From the NCBI GenBank assembly GCA_017429265.1, contig JAFRPG010000079.1, forward strand, positions 1-37,094: 37,094 bases of DNA, read 5' to 3'. The position numbers and the translations under genes were made by a program. How positions within the stretch are numbered: position 1 is the first letter of the stretch; every line of letters begins with the position of its first letter. Below are positions 1 through 8,800 of the stretch, one piece after another. Under the pieces are notes generated by a model. It had not been told where the DNA came from and did not search any database. It was given only the letters and a program-made list of their open reading frames with translations. Origin of the DNA: Clostridia bacterium (GTDB lineage Bacteria; Bacillota; Clostridia; Christensenellales; Aristaeellaceae).

Positions 1-291
1 ACGGTTCTTGACGTTTAGTTAGGGAAATTCCGCTGGTGAGGGAATGCGCCTGCGGGCGCACCAGAGGGCTTTCCGATCGCCCTCTGGACTCCTTCGGGGC
101 TGTCCCGTTAAATCATTCTTGGGGAATTGTCAGGTTTTTGATGGAATGACAGGCTATGCTCTCAGCCTTACCCGACAACTAACAAGAAAGAGACGGCCCC
201 GAAGGGTCCAGGGGCGATCGGAAAGCCCCTGGCGCGCTCCGCAGAGCGCGAACCCCCCATATGCTTTCCCTAACTTTCCGTGAAGAACCCA
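1..291. repeat. Inverted pair of intergenic three-hairpin repeats
   Basis: Non-coding stretch made of two divergent copies of one repeat in opposite orientation. The outer ends match as inverted repeats: 3-27 against the reverse complement of 265-289, 21 of 25 positions identical. Inside each arm are three successive hairpins. Copy A (plus, 45-99) has a stem with a TGCG loop (45-60), a stem CCAGAGGG/CCCTCTGG (61-68/80-87) and a small CC-TTCG-GG hairpin (91-98). Copy B (minus, 197-250) has the same order with different stem bases. No protein reading frame here is convincing. It could be a palindromic MITE-like element or two copies of a structured RNA; the sequence does not decide between them. 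Confidence 0.6.
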
Positions 292-293
292 GG

Positions 294-328
294 AAAAGCC
301 TGTGCTTCGCAGTGAGGCACAGGCTTTT
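294..328 (-). terminator. Terminator of the luxS-glycosyltransferase operon
   Basis: Stem GCCTGTGC (298-305) pairs with GCACAGGC (317-324) and is flanked by A-run and T-run, so it can act on both strands. On the minus strand it follows the stop codon of the acetyltransferase gene at 334 by a few bases, which marks the end of that operon. Confidence 0.85.
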
Positions 329-333
329 TCGTA

Positions 334-843
334 TCACAGATCGATCCGCAGATATCCGCATGTGAAGGGAAAGAAGTCAAATTTCCGGGTCCCGGTGTGG
401 ACAGCTCCGCAGCGCTCATACCATCGGCGCAGCACGGTATTCTCCTCCGCAATGCCGATGTTCATGACCCGGCAGCCCGCCTGACGGGCCGCCGCGACGG
501 CATGTGCAAGCAGCCTTCCGCCGATCCCGCGATGCCGGTATTCCGGGAGGACTGCCAGATTGCCGAGCTCACATGTCCCGTCGCCGGTCAGGCATACCGA
601 ACAGTATCCGCAGAGGACGCCGCCCTCCTCCGCGCCGAACATTAGCCTGTGCTCCTCTGTCATCTGCCGGAGCAGCCTTTCCTCCGTGACGGCGAAAGCC
701 GTGAAGCGCGGCGCATTCTCCGGTGTCAGGCCCAGATCGTCCGCCACGGTCAGGAAGCTCCGCCGGATCAGGTCCGCACAGACCGGGAGATCCTCGCGCC
801 CGATGCCGCGGATGACGACGGCGCTTCCGTCCCGCCCGCTCAT
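334..843 (-). CDS. GNAT family N-acetyltransferase
   Basis: Protein of 169 residues with the Gcn5-related acetyltransferase fold, expected to move an acetyl group from acetyl-CoA to an amine; the substrate is unknown. The acetyl-CoA binding motif A is visible at about residues 92-115: strand ELGNLAVLP followed by the pyrophosphate loop RHRGIG (103-108). A later aromatic segment RWYERCGA fits motif B. Length is normal for a stand-alone GNAT. The ATG start overlaps the stop of the upstream metallo-hydrolase gene by four bases, so the two are translationally coupled. It is the last gene of the operon that starts with luxS. The family call is firm; a specific target cannot be read from sequence. 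Confidence 0.88.
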   Translation of the reverse strand: MSGRDGSAVVIRGIGREDLPVCADLIRRSFLTVADDLGLTPENAPRFTAFAVTEERLLRQMTEEHRLMFGAEEGGVLCGYCSVCLTGDGTCELGNLAVLPEYRHRGIGGRLLAHAVAAARQAGCRVMNIGIAEENTVLRRWYERCGAVHTGTRKFDFFPFTCGYLRIDL

Positions 844-1631
844 CCGATGCGGTCCGCCTGATAGCAGATCACATGCGCGCCTGTCTCGCCGGGCGCGTCG
901 GAATCACAGCGGAAGGGGTGCTGCCGCGCGACACCGCCGAACCAGTCGTAGGGCAGATCGGCTTCCGTCCTGCCCTCGCAGATCTCCTCTACGCCCCGCC
1001 GCATGGAGGCCAGGAGCGAGATGTCGTCCTTCCCCTGCGCGTGTCCGTGGAGGATGGTGTCCGCGCGCTCCCGCAGGAACATGATCCGGTCGAGCTCGCG
1101 CAGATACTCCCGCAGCGTGAGGCAGCCGTCCAGCTGCATCCACAGGTGATGGTTGACGCTGTCGCCCGTGAAGAGGATCCTGTCCTCCCGCAGCAGCAGG
1201 AGGATGCCGCCGGGCGTATGGCCGGGCAGCTCAAATACCTCGAGGTGACGGTCCCCCAGGTCGAACACGTCGCCTTCGCGCGTTTCCCGGAAGGGCGGCA
1301 TGCCGCGGCGTCCTCTCTCCTCGCAGAACCGGATGAACTCCGGCTCCTCCGCAAAGGAGCGTGCGAGCGGCAGATCCGCGGGATGCAGATACGCCTCGTC
1401 AAAATAGATGTTGCCGAAGATGTGGTCCGGGTGTCCGTGGGTGTTGATCACGGTGACCGGCTTGTCCGTGATGGAGCGGACAGCCTTGCCCAGATCCGTA
1501 TAGCCGTTCATCGTATCGATCACGCAGGCCCGCTCGCTGCCGACGACCAGATAGCCGGTGGCCTTATGCGCCTCGTCCATCAGCCAGACCCCGGGACATA
1601 CCTCACTGAGATAAAGCTGCTTTTCCTCCAT
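840..1631 (-). CDS. Metallo-beta-lactamase fold hydrolase
   Basis: Protein of 263 residues of the metallo-beta-lactamase superfamily, probably a dinuclear-metal cytosolic hydrolase. The metal ligands are visible in order: HGHPDH at residues 65-70 (HxHxDH), H138 in LPGHTPGG, D157 in FTGDS, and a late HGH at 195-197. This arrangement is that of glyoxalase II and related hydrolases. The ATG start follows AGGAGG at six bases. It sits 37 bp after the large glycosyltransferase and overlaps the GNAT gene by four bases. There is no signal peptide. The substrate is unknown; a thioester or lactone is a family-based guess only. Confidence 0.88.
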   Translation of the reverse strand: MEEKQLYLSEVCPGVWLMDEAHKATGYLVVGSERACVIDTMNGYTDLGKAVRSITDKPVTVINTHGHPDHIFGNIYFDEAYLHPADLPLARSFAEEPEFIRFCEERGRRGMPPFRETREGDVFDLGDRHLEVFELPGHTPGGILLLLREDRILFTGDSVNHHLWMQLDGCLTLREYLRELDRIMFLRERADTILHGHAQGKDDISLLASMRRGVEEICEGRTEADLPYDWFGGVARQHPFRCDSDAPGETGAHVICYQADRIG

Positions 1632-1668
1632 GGTCTTCCTCCTGTCATCCGGTACGCCTCAGGCGTGA

Positions 1669-4467
1669 TCACTCCTGCCCCGGCTTCTCCGTGTTCTCCT
1701 CCACCAGTGCGCGCAGGCGGTCGATCTCCTCCTGCTGGCGGCGGACCAGCGCCTCCAGCTGACCGATGGCCTGGGCGGCCTCGTTGTTGAATCTTGTGGC
1801 GTCCGCCGCGATCGGCATGGTCATGAACTTCGTCTGCTTCTGCGTGATGGCGTGCAGGACACGCTTGACGGGATTGCCCTCCACAGGCCTGGTCAGCGGG
1901 ATGGCCGCGGTCTCCTTGACACGGGCGACCTGGCGCGTCAGGGCGTTCAGGCGAAGCTGAGCATCCTCGCTGCGGACGCCGCGCTTCCGGTCCGGCGCGT
2001 GCCTGCGCTTCCCGACCTCGAACACCGTAGGGAGCAGCTCCGCAAAGCCCTCGCCGCCGATCTGATCCACCGCGAAGGCCGGGATCACCGCCTCGCACAC
2101 GTCCGCGCCGTCCACCGTCACGCACAGGTGCAGGTGGCCTTCCATCGGCGCCACCGGGAAGTCGATGTTCCATTCAAAGACGGTCAGCCCGTCCGGCATC
2201 TCCGCCTCCACGGGCTGGAGAGGGGTGGGTTCCCCCTTCCCCACCGGAACAAACTTCCCGCTGAGCCGCAGCTTGTGCGCTACGCCATCGCCCTCATACC
2301 AGAAGTCGGTCTTGCGCAGGCAGCGGGTCTGGCCGATCACCACATGCGGCGTGAAGAGCAGGTTCCTGCGCAGATCGACCTTCCAGCCGGGCTCATCGCC
2401 GTAGAGCTGGGGATACAGTTCCTGCAGCTCGCGGTCACTCCGCTCCAGACGGACAGCTTCCTCCTGGACGGCCATGCGGCGGCTGATCTTTTCGGCGCCG
2501 TGCGCATCCGCGTCCGCAGTCATGCCGGTCGGGATGCCATCGAACAGTTCCCCCGGCCCGTACATCCACCGGTAGAAGTTCTCAAACAGGTAGTCGGCGG
2601 GCGGCATCGGGATCCGGAAATCGCTGGGCCTGGCCGGCCAGTTCATCGTCCGGTAGGACACCGACTCAAAGCGGGCCGCATAAGCCTTCATCGCGTAGTT
2701 GGCATAGAGGTCCCACTCCGGGATCGGGGTATCCCAGGCCTCGGGCACCTCAGCCGCCGCCTCCAGCCAGATGCGCCGGACGATCACCTGGGGGCAGTGG
2801 GAAGCGTAGGACTTGCAGCCCAGCTCGTGGGCGTCCAGCAGCCCGACACCCGCCGCGATGCTGCGGTCAAACGAGGTCGGATTGTTCACGGCCCCGCGGT
2901 AGCGGTGCAGGTCCGGGTGCCAGCAGAACAGGCGGAAACGCCCGTCGCGGCGGAACTCCTCCTCCCCCACGGGCTTCAGCGGGCGGTTGTCATCGTCCGC
3001 CATCAGGAAGACCGGATCCAGTTTCCCGCCTTGAATGGCAGCCAGACGCAGACGCAGGTTCCGCAGGGCGTGATCGGCCGGGATTTCCTCCGGTGCCAGC
3101 AGGTCCTCGTCGTGCAGGTAGTCCACAGCGAGGCGGGTATGCAGCCGGTCCTCCATCGCCGCCCGCTCAGCCTTCGGGCAGAGGATCGTCAGCCGCCTGA
3201 GCCACGGCATATAGCGCTCATAATAGGGCAGCGTCTCGGCAAGATCCTCCGCCCTGGATGAGAGGATGAAAAGCTGCTCGATGGGCATGTCCAGCTCCGG
3301 GCAGTCCGGAACGGTCTGCAGCTTCTCCGCATCGGCGAGGATCGCGGTCAGCTTGCCCGCGGCCTCGTCCCAGGTCAGCGCCCGGTAGTCGCTCAGACGG
3401 GCCTTCCGGGCGGCATAGTCAGCCGGGCGGCGGAGGTTCTCCCGCGTCAGGTCGATCAGGGTCTGTGCGTCAAAGGGATCAAAGTAGGACACGTAATCCC
3501 CGGCCGTCTCGTGGAGTTCCGGGATGTCGGAGCAGAAGACCGGGCAGCTGTAATGCAGGGCCTCCACCAGCGGCAGACCGAAGCCCTCCACAAAGGTGGC
3601 GAACACCATCGCGAAGGCGTGCCGGTAGAGCCAGGTGATCTCGGCGTCCACGACATGGTTGAAGTAGAAGATCCGCTTCCCGTACTGGGGATGCTCCTTG
3701 ATGCGGCGCAGGACCTCGTCGTAGTGCCAGCCCTGGCGTCCGGCGATGATGATGTTGATATTGTCCCGGTACAGGCCCTTGTCGAAGGCGTCGAGCACGA
3801 GGCTGTGGTTCTTGCGGGGCTCCAGCGTGCCCACCATCAGCAGGTAGGGCTTGCGAGTCGCCTCGACGATCTCCGCGCTGACCTCGTTTTCCGAGATGTC
3901 GTTGACCACCTGTCGGAAGGTCGCGCCCAGCGGCATGACAAACACGGGCCGGTCCGGGCAGCCCGCCTTGCGGCTCAGGGCTAGGATGCGGTCCTTGGTG
4001 GCGTGCGTGTTGCAGACGATGAAGTCGCTGTAGCCCAGGACGCCCGTCAGGAAGGGCGCGAAGCGGTACATCGTGCCCTCGTGCACATAGTGCGGGTGGG
4101 TCACCGGGATGATATCGTAGATCATGCTGCCGATCAAGACGCCGCGCTTCTTCAGCTCCCGGTACAGCTTGTCGCGGGTCATCGGGACCTGCCACGAGCT
4201 GTCGATGTCGAAGAACATGTCCTCCGGCCCGAGGGCGTCCACCGGGATCACCCGGTCCCGGCTGATGCTGTAGGTCCAGTCCGACTCCCAGGCCAGGTAT
4301 TCCTCGCGGGTGATCTCATAGAAGGAGGCCGTCTCACCCTCCTCGGCGATCAGGGTCATGTGCACGCCGCAGTCGAGCATGTAGCTGACCACCTCGCGCA
4401 CCACGCGCTGGATGCCGGAGACAAAGTGGTTCTGGATCGTGCTGGAGAGGTCGAGATAGATATGCAT
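1669..4467 (-). CDS. Large multidomain glycosyltransferase (GT4 plus second transferase-like domain)
   Basis: About 932 residues. Residues 1-380 are a GT-B, GT4-type glycosyltransferase: a sugar-nucleotide binding segment PYLLMVGTLEPRKNHS (near 208-223) and the EX7E motif in EGFGLPLVE (295-303). Residues about 395-660 look like a second, GT-A-like domain with an acidic DDD at 492-494. Residues about 690-810 appear beta-rich with no assignment. The last 60 residues hold an adaptor-like segment and a coiled coil (QLEALVRRQQEEIDRLRALV). The start is ATG at 4467, whose A is the last base of the preceding TGA stop; GTG at 4470 is an alternative. It probably builds a surface polysaccharide, since a polysaccharide ABC exporter operon lies nearby. 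Sugar specificity is not readable. Confidence 0.85.
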   Translation of the reverse strand: MHIYLDLSSTIQNHFVSGIQRVVREVVSYMLDCGVHMTLIAEEGETASFYEITREEYLAWESDWTYSISRDRVIPVDALGPEDMFFDIDSSWQVPMTRDKLYRELKKRGVLIGSMIYDIIPVTHPHYVHEGTMYRFAPFLTGVLGYSDFIVCNTHATKDRILALSRKAGCPDRPVFVMPLGATFRQVVNDISENEVSAEIVEATRKPYLLMVGTLEPRKNHSLVLDAFDKGLYRDNINIIIAGRQGWHYDEVLRRIKEHPQYGKRIFYFNHVVDAEITWLYRHAFAMVFATFVEGFGLPLVEALHYSCPVFCSDIPELHETAGDYVSYFDPFDAQTLIDLTRENLRRPADYAARKARLSDYRALTWDEAAGKLTAILADAEKLQTVPDCPELDMPIEQLFILSSRAEDLAETLPYYERYMPWLRRLTILCPKAERAAMEDRLHTRLAVDYLHDEDLLAPEEIPADHALRNLRLRLAAIQGGKLDPVFLMADDDNRPLKPVGEEEFRRDGRFRLFCWHPDLHRYRGAVNNPTSFDRSIAAGVGLLDAHELGCKSYASHCPQVIVRRIWLEAAAEVPEAWDTPIPEWDLYANYAMKAYAARFESVSYRTMNWPARPSDFRIPMPPADYLFENFYRWMYGPGELFDGIPTGMTADADAHGAEKISRRMAVQEEAVRLERSDRELQELYPQLYGDEPGWKVDLRRNLLFTPHVVIGQTRCLRKTDFWYEGDGVAHKLRLSGKFVPVGKGEPTPLQPVEAEMPDGLTVFEWNIDFPVAPMEGHLHLCVTVDGADVCEAVIPAFAVDQIGGEGFAELLPTVFEVGKRRHAPDRKRGVRSEDAQLRLNALTRQVARVKETAAIPLTRPVEGNPVKRVLHAITQKQTKFMTMPIAADATRFNNEAAQAIGQLEALVRRQQEEIDRLRALVEENTEKPGQE

Positions 4468-4916
4468 CACGGGCGTCCGTCCTTCCCTTTCCGGTCCAGT
4501 TTGCGCACGGCGTTGCGGCGGTCGTAGGGATTGTGGAGGATGTGGAGGTTCTTCAGCCGCGCCTCCTCGCTGTGGATGATGCCCTGCGTGACCTGCTCCC
4601 GGTAGACCGAACCGCAGGCCGGCAGGCGGACCTTGCCGAGCTTTTCGAAGTGCTGGCGCATCTTCCGCAGGCGCTCGAGGTCCTCCTCCTCCGGCACGCG
4701 GCGTAGGCCGTAGAAGTAGAGGGTCTCGCTGTAGTCCATGTCATCTTCCGTGTCGTAGGTGGAAAAGTCCTCCCGGTTGTCCAGGGCGCGGCGGCGGATG
4801 AACTTCAGCATATCCTCTTTGCCGAAAGGCAGAGGCGCGGCTCCGTCGCCGTAGAATTCGCGCAGGTTCCGCTCCACCTCGTCGTAGAGGAAGGCTGCGA
4901 TGGCTTCGTTGTTCAC
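4467..4916 (-). CDS. Hypothetical protein in glycosyltransferase operon
   Basis: A 149-residue soluble, charged protein that I do not recognise. It starts with GTG at 4916, inside the overlap with the stop of the preceding gene and just after GAGGAG, and its stop overlaps the start of the large glycosyltransferase. That tight coupling on both sides is good evidence it is real and made in proportion to its neighbours. The first 40 residues are predicted helical, an acidic stretch (DTEDDMDYSE) follows, then a charged helical part and a basic tail (RKLDRKGKDGRP). No signal peptide, membrane segment or catalytic motif is seen. A role as a partner of the glycosyltransferase is inference from position only. 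Confidence 0.75.
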   Translation of the reverse strand: MNNEAIAAFLYDEVERNLREFYGDGAAPLPFGKEDMLKFIRRRALDNREDFSTYDTEDDMDYSETLYFYGLRRVPEEEDLERLRKMRQHFEKLGKVRLPACGSVYREQVTQGIIHSEEARLKNLHILHNPYDRRNAVRKLDRKGKDGRP

Positions 4917-5308
4917 TCCTGCTCCTCCTCCCGCTCCGTCTCGATCCGTGCCAGCTCGTCCTGCAGGCCCTTCACCTGATTGCGCAGGCGCCTGACCTCC
5001 TCCACCAGCAGCACGTTCACCTCGCTCTGCCGCTCCATCACGGGCAGATGGAACCAGCGCAGATAACGCGCCAGAAAGCGCTTGAAGAGGTTGGACGCGC
5101 CGCCGATCAGCGGCTTGTCGCTCTTCGGCTCCAGGTGGAGGGTCATCAGGACCTTCTTCTCATCCAGGCGCTCAAAAAGCTCCATCTCCCGGTTGTAGAC
5201 AGCCCGCTCGTCCTGCTGGAAGGACAGCCTGTCCGGGTAAAAGACCTGCTTGTCCCGCTGCAGGCCCACGATGCGCCGCTTGAGTTTGACCAGGTCCGGC
5301 GTTTCCAT
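4913..5308 (-). CDS. Small coiled-coil protein with glycosyltransferase adaptor-like segment
   Basis: A 131-residue protein beginning 11 bp after luxS, with ATG at 5308 behind GAGGAGG. Residues about 65-110 carry KPLIGG, FKRFLARYLRWFHLPV and RQSEVN, a pattern I recall from N-terminal regions of methyltransferases and glycosyltransferases in Firmicutes polysaccharide clusters (KR, RWY, then QNEFN). The last 30 residues are a coiled coil rich in R, L and E. A similar arrangement (VKRVLHAITQKQTKF, then FNNEAAQAI and a coiled coil) occurs at the C terminus of the large glycosyltransferase in the same operon. It may be a detached assembly or scaffolding module of the glycan machinery. The function is inferred, not demonstrated. 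Confidence 0.75.
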   Translation of the reverse strand: METPDLVKLKRRIVGLQRDKQVFYPDRLSFQQDERAVYNREMELFERLDEKKVLMTLHLEPKSDKPLIGGASNLFKRFLARYLRWFHLPVMERQSEVNVLLVEEVRRLRNQVKGLQDELARIETEREEEQE

Positions 5309-5319
5309 GGCGCTCCTCC

Positions 5320-5778
5320 TCAGTAGGCAAAGGTCGATTCACTGCAGGCGTCCAGCACCTTCGCGTAGGCGGCGGCCTCCCGGCGTGCGCCCTCGAGGTC
5401 ATGGGCGCGGTAATTGCCGCATTCGGTGCGCCGCGCGCCCGGGATGCTCCCGGTGAAGTCCGCCGCAAAGGCGAAGGCCTCCCGGCAGATCTCCAGCACC
5501 CGCCGCCTGGAGACGCTGTCCCGCATGATCAGGTAAAAGCCCGTCCGGCAGCCCATCGGCCCGACGTAGATGACCGCGTCGCTGTCGTCGGATGAGCGGA
5601 TAAAGGTCGCCAGCAGGTGCTCCAGTGTGTGCAGGGCGCCCTGGCCCAGATAGTCCCCGCCGTTGGGCTTTTTCATGCGCAGGTCATAGGTCACGCAGTC
5701 CCCGTCGATCCGCGAGACATACAGGCCGGGCGTAAGGGTATCGTGATTGACGGTAAAGGACGCTATCTTCCGCAGCAT
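5320..5778 (-). CDS. luxS: S-ribosylhomocysteine lyase LuxS
   Basis: LuxS cleaves S-ribosylhomocysteine to homocysteine and 4,5-dihydroxy-2,3-pentanedione, the precursor of autoinducer 2, as part of activated methyl cycle recycling in the cytosol. The 152-residue length is typical. Metal ligands are seen as HTLEH at residues 50-54 and Cys120 in ECGNYRAHDL; the catalytic Cys77 lies in VGPMGCRTGFYL. The start is ATG 5778, preceded by AGGAAG at about eight bases; an in-frame upstream extension to 5895 runs through the promoter and is rejected. It is the first gene of an operon with glycan genes, an unusual context for luxS. The identity is firm. Confidence 0.97.
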   Translation of the reverse strand: MLRKIASFTVNHDTLTPGLYVSRIDGDCVTYDLRMKKPNGGDYLGQGALHTLEHLLATFIRSSDDSDAVIYVGPMGCRTGFYLIMRDSVSRRRVLEICREAFAFAADFTGSIPGARRTECGNYRAHDLEGARREAAAYAKVLDACSESTFAY

Positions 5779-5811
5779 AAGTGTTCTTCCTTTCAATCGC
5801 TGAATAAAAGG

Positions 5812-5840
5812 ATTATAGCATATCCGCAGTCCCTTGGCAA
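5812..5840 (-). promoter_or_regulatory. Sigma-A type promoter of the luxS operon
   Basis: On the minus strand, TTGCCA (5835-5840) is followed after 17 bases by TATAAT (5812-5817), about 35 bp before the luxS start. The -35 box lies just past the terminator of the preceding repeat-protein gene. Confidence 0.8.
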
Positions 5841-5852
5841 TCCGCAGGCAGC

Positions 5853-5885
5853 AAAAAGGAGAGCTGCCTCGATGGACAGCTCTCC
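5853..5885 (-). terminator. Terminator of the secreted repeat protein gene
   Basis: A nine-base stem GGAGAGCTG (5858-5866) pairs with CAGCTCTCC (5877-5885), followed on the minus strand by five T. It begins 13 bases after the stop codon of the gene ending at 5899. Confidence 0.9.
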
Positions 5886-5898
5886 GGAAAACCATGGA

Positions 5899-8800
5899 TT
5901 ACTTGATGCCGTAGGAAGCCAGGATCGCCTTGAACTCAGGCGAAGCGGCGATCCCCGCGGAGACCTGCTTGCGGGTCATGATGCCGTTGTTCAGAGCATT
6001 CACCCAATGGACGCTGTCGGGATCGGCGGAAGCGTCGCGGTTCAGGTACAGGCTGTAGCACACCGCCACGAATTCCTCGTTGCTACGGTTCCAGCCGAGC
6101 GCCTCGGCGGAGAAGAGGAACTCATCCGCCACCTGACGGGCTGTCATCTTCTTGGTCACCAGCTGGCCGCACCAGTTGTTCATGCCGGGCACGTCGAAGG
6201 CGCGCTTGAGGACCACGGTGTAGCAGCGGGCCACGAAGGCCGTCACGCCCACATTGCGGTCACGCATCTCGCCGGAGGCCACCTGGCCGGGCAGCATGGG
6301 CTTGCACTCATTGGTGCACAGGGAGTTGAACTCGGCGGAAACCACCATGCCGTTGGCGACATAGAGGATGGACACGCCGTTGTTCATCGCATCCTTCCAG
6401 GGGTCATCTTCGCCGCCGGATGGATTGCGGTTGAACAGCACGTTATACAGGGCGGTGATGGCCTGCTCGGGGGTCAGATTGCGCTTGGTGTACTCCTGGT
6501 TCACCAGCAGGTGCTGGATGAAGGCGCCGGCAGTCACTTCGCGGTTGATCAGCTTGCCGCACCAGTTGTTCAGGGTGGCGGCATCCACGGAGCTGTAGTT
6601 GAGCAGGTGCTTGAAGGAGCGGTTGACGAACCAGGTGATCTGGACGCTCACGTCGCGGGCTTCCTTCAGGTTCACACGGCCGGGAGTGATCTCGTAGGTC
6701 GCGCAGATGTTGGCGAAGTGCGCGTCGCAGCTCGCGAACTGATCCACCAGCCAGTGGATGGACATGCCCAGATCCATGTGGGTCTTCCAGTTCTCCATAC
6801 CGGCGGTGTCGGGGTTGTCCTCATCAAACATGACCTTGTAGAGGATCTTGATGGTGTCCTCCACGTCCTTCTTCATGTTGATAAACTCCTGGCTGCTGAC
6901 GAACTGATCCACCAGGTTGGCACCGCTGATCTTGTTGTTGTTCAGCGCGCCGGTCCAGTTGTTCAGGCCGGGGATGTCGGGGTCACGGCCCATCATGTTG
7001 CGATAGGCGCGGCTGACGAAGGCGGTGACACCGCGGTTCTGGTCGCGGTTCTCGGTCAGGTTGACCTTGCCGGGATCCACCTTGTAGTTGGTGGAGCACA
7101 GGCCGATGAACTCGGTGCCCTGCGCGATCTGGTCAACGAGCCAGTGCAGGGAGACGCCGTCATACAGCGCATCCAGGGCATCGTCCATTTCCGTCGTGCT
7201 CGGGTCGCGCTTGAGCATCGCCTGATAGATGGCCTTGATGGCATCCTCTTCGATCAGGTTGCGGGAAGCGAATTCGCCGGAGCCGACAAAGCTGTCCACC
7301 AGGGAAGCGCCGGTCTCCTTCTTGTTCGCGAGGGCCACGGACCAGGCAAAGACGCCGTCGCCGTCGCCGTCACGGTTCAGCAGGGCCTTGTAGACCTGCA
7401 GGATGAAGTCGGAGATCTGGAAGGGACCGCAGTAGATCATCTCCGGGAAGTCCTTGGCATACTCCTTCGCGTTGGTGTCGCCGTAGAGGTGTCCGCGGCG
7501 GCCAAGGCAGTAGGGGCGCAGGATGCAGTCCTTGTTCTTGATCTGGAAAGTGGGGTTCGCGCCGATGTTGTCGAAAGCGAACTCGCCGATCTCGGTGCAG
7601 GTATCGGGCACGTTGACGACCGTGATGCCGCTGTCGCCGTTGAAGGCATAGGCGCCGATCGTCTTCAGGCTGGCCGGCAGATGCAGGCTGGTCACGCTGG
7701 TGCAGGTCGCAAACGCGTACTCGCCGATCTCCTCGCAGTCGTCATTCAGGTCGAGGCTGGGGAGCTTGGTGCAGCCCAGGAAGGCCTTGTCCTTGATCTT
7801 CTTGATCTTGGAGGGGAAGACCATCTTGCTCAGGGAGACGTTGTAGGCAAAGGCGTTCGCACCGATCTCGGTGACGCCGGTGGGCAGCGAGATGCCGTCC
7901 AGATTGGTGCAGTTCTCGAAGACGCTGTCGCCGATCTCGGTGATGCCGGCGGGCAGGGAGACGGTCTTCAAGCCGGTGCAGCCGTAGAACATGCGGTCAT
8001 TCAGTCTGCCGGACAGGGCAGAAGGAAGCGCGATGTTGGTCAGGCCGACGCACTGGTTGAAGGCGCCGATGCCGATCTCGGTCACGGTGTCCGGGATGGT
8101 GATGGCCGTGATGCCCTTGTGCTCGGAGAACGCATAGGGCCCGATCTTCGTGATGCGCTCGGGGATGGTCACGACGCCGCCCAGACCCTTGTAGCTAATG
8201 ATGGTCTTGGGGTCGGTCTCGTCATCCACCTCGAAGTTGGCGAGGATGTACTCGATCTCGGTCGCCTCGGAGTATTCGACCTCAACGGTCTCCTCACTGC
8301 CGGCTTCCTCGACTTCCTCAGCCTCGGGCTCCTCAGCGACTTCGACAGCCTCGGCGGTCTCGTCGGCGGGGATCTCTTCCACAGGGGTCTCCTCGGTCGC
8401 TTCGACGGGAGCTTCCTCTTCCTCAGCGGCCTCCTCGGTCACCTCGGCGGGGATCTCTTCCTCTTCGGCAGCCTCGGCGGCCTCAACGAAGGCCACGGGC
8501 GCCAGGGTCACGGCGCCGCGGGTCACGGTCTCCAGGGAGGCCAGCTGGGCGGCGGCTTCCTCGTCGGTCAGGCTCGCGGCCTGAGCGGCGCGGACATAGG
8601 CGGACGCAAAGTTCTCGCCGTCCGCATAGGTCACGGCCAGGGCGTCATCGGCCTCGGCGGTGGCATAGAGGATGGCGGACGCCTGCAGCGTGCCGACCTT
8701 GACGGTCAGAGCCGCATTGGCATAGAGGACGGTGCCGGCAGCCACGCGGACATAACCGGCGGCAAACTCCTCGGCAGGCTCCTCGTCCTCGGCAGCGGGC

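Noticed and set aside
1..293. tRNA or rRNA remnant
   Set aside because: The hairpins do not form a cloverleaf, there is no CCA end or conserved T-arm, and no rRNA motif is seen.
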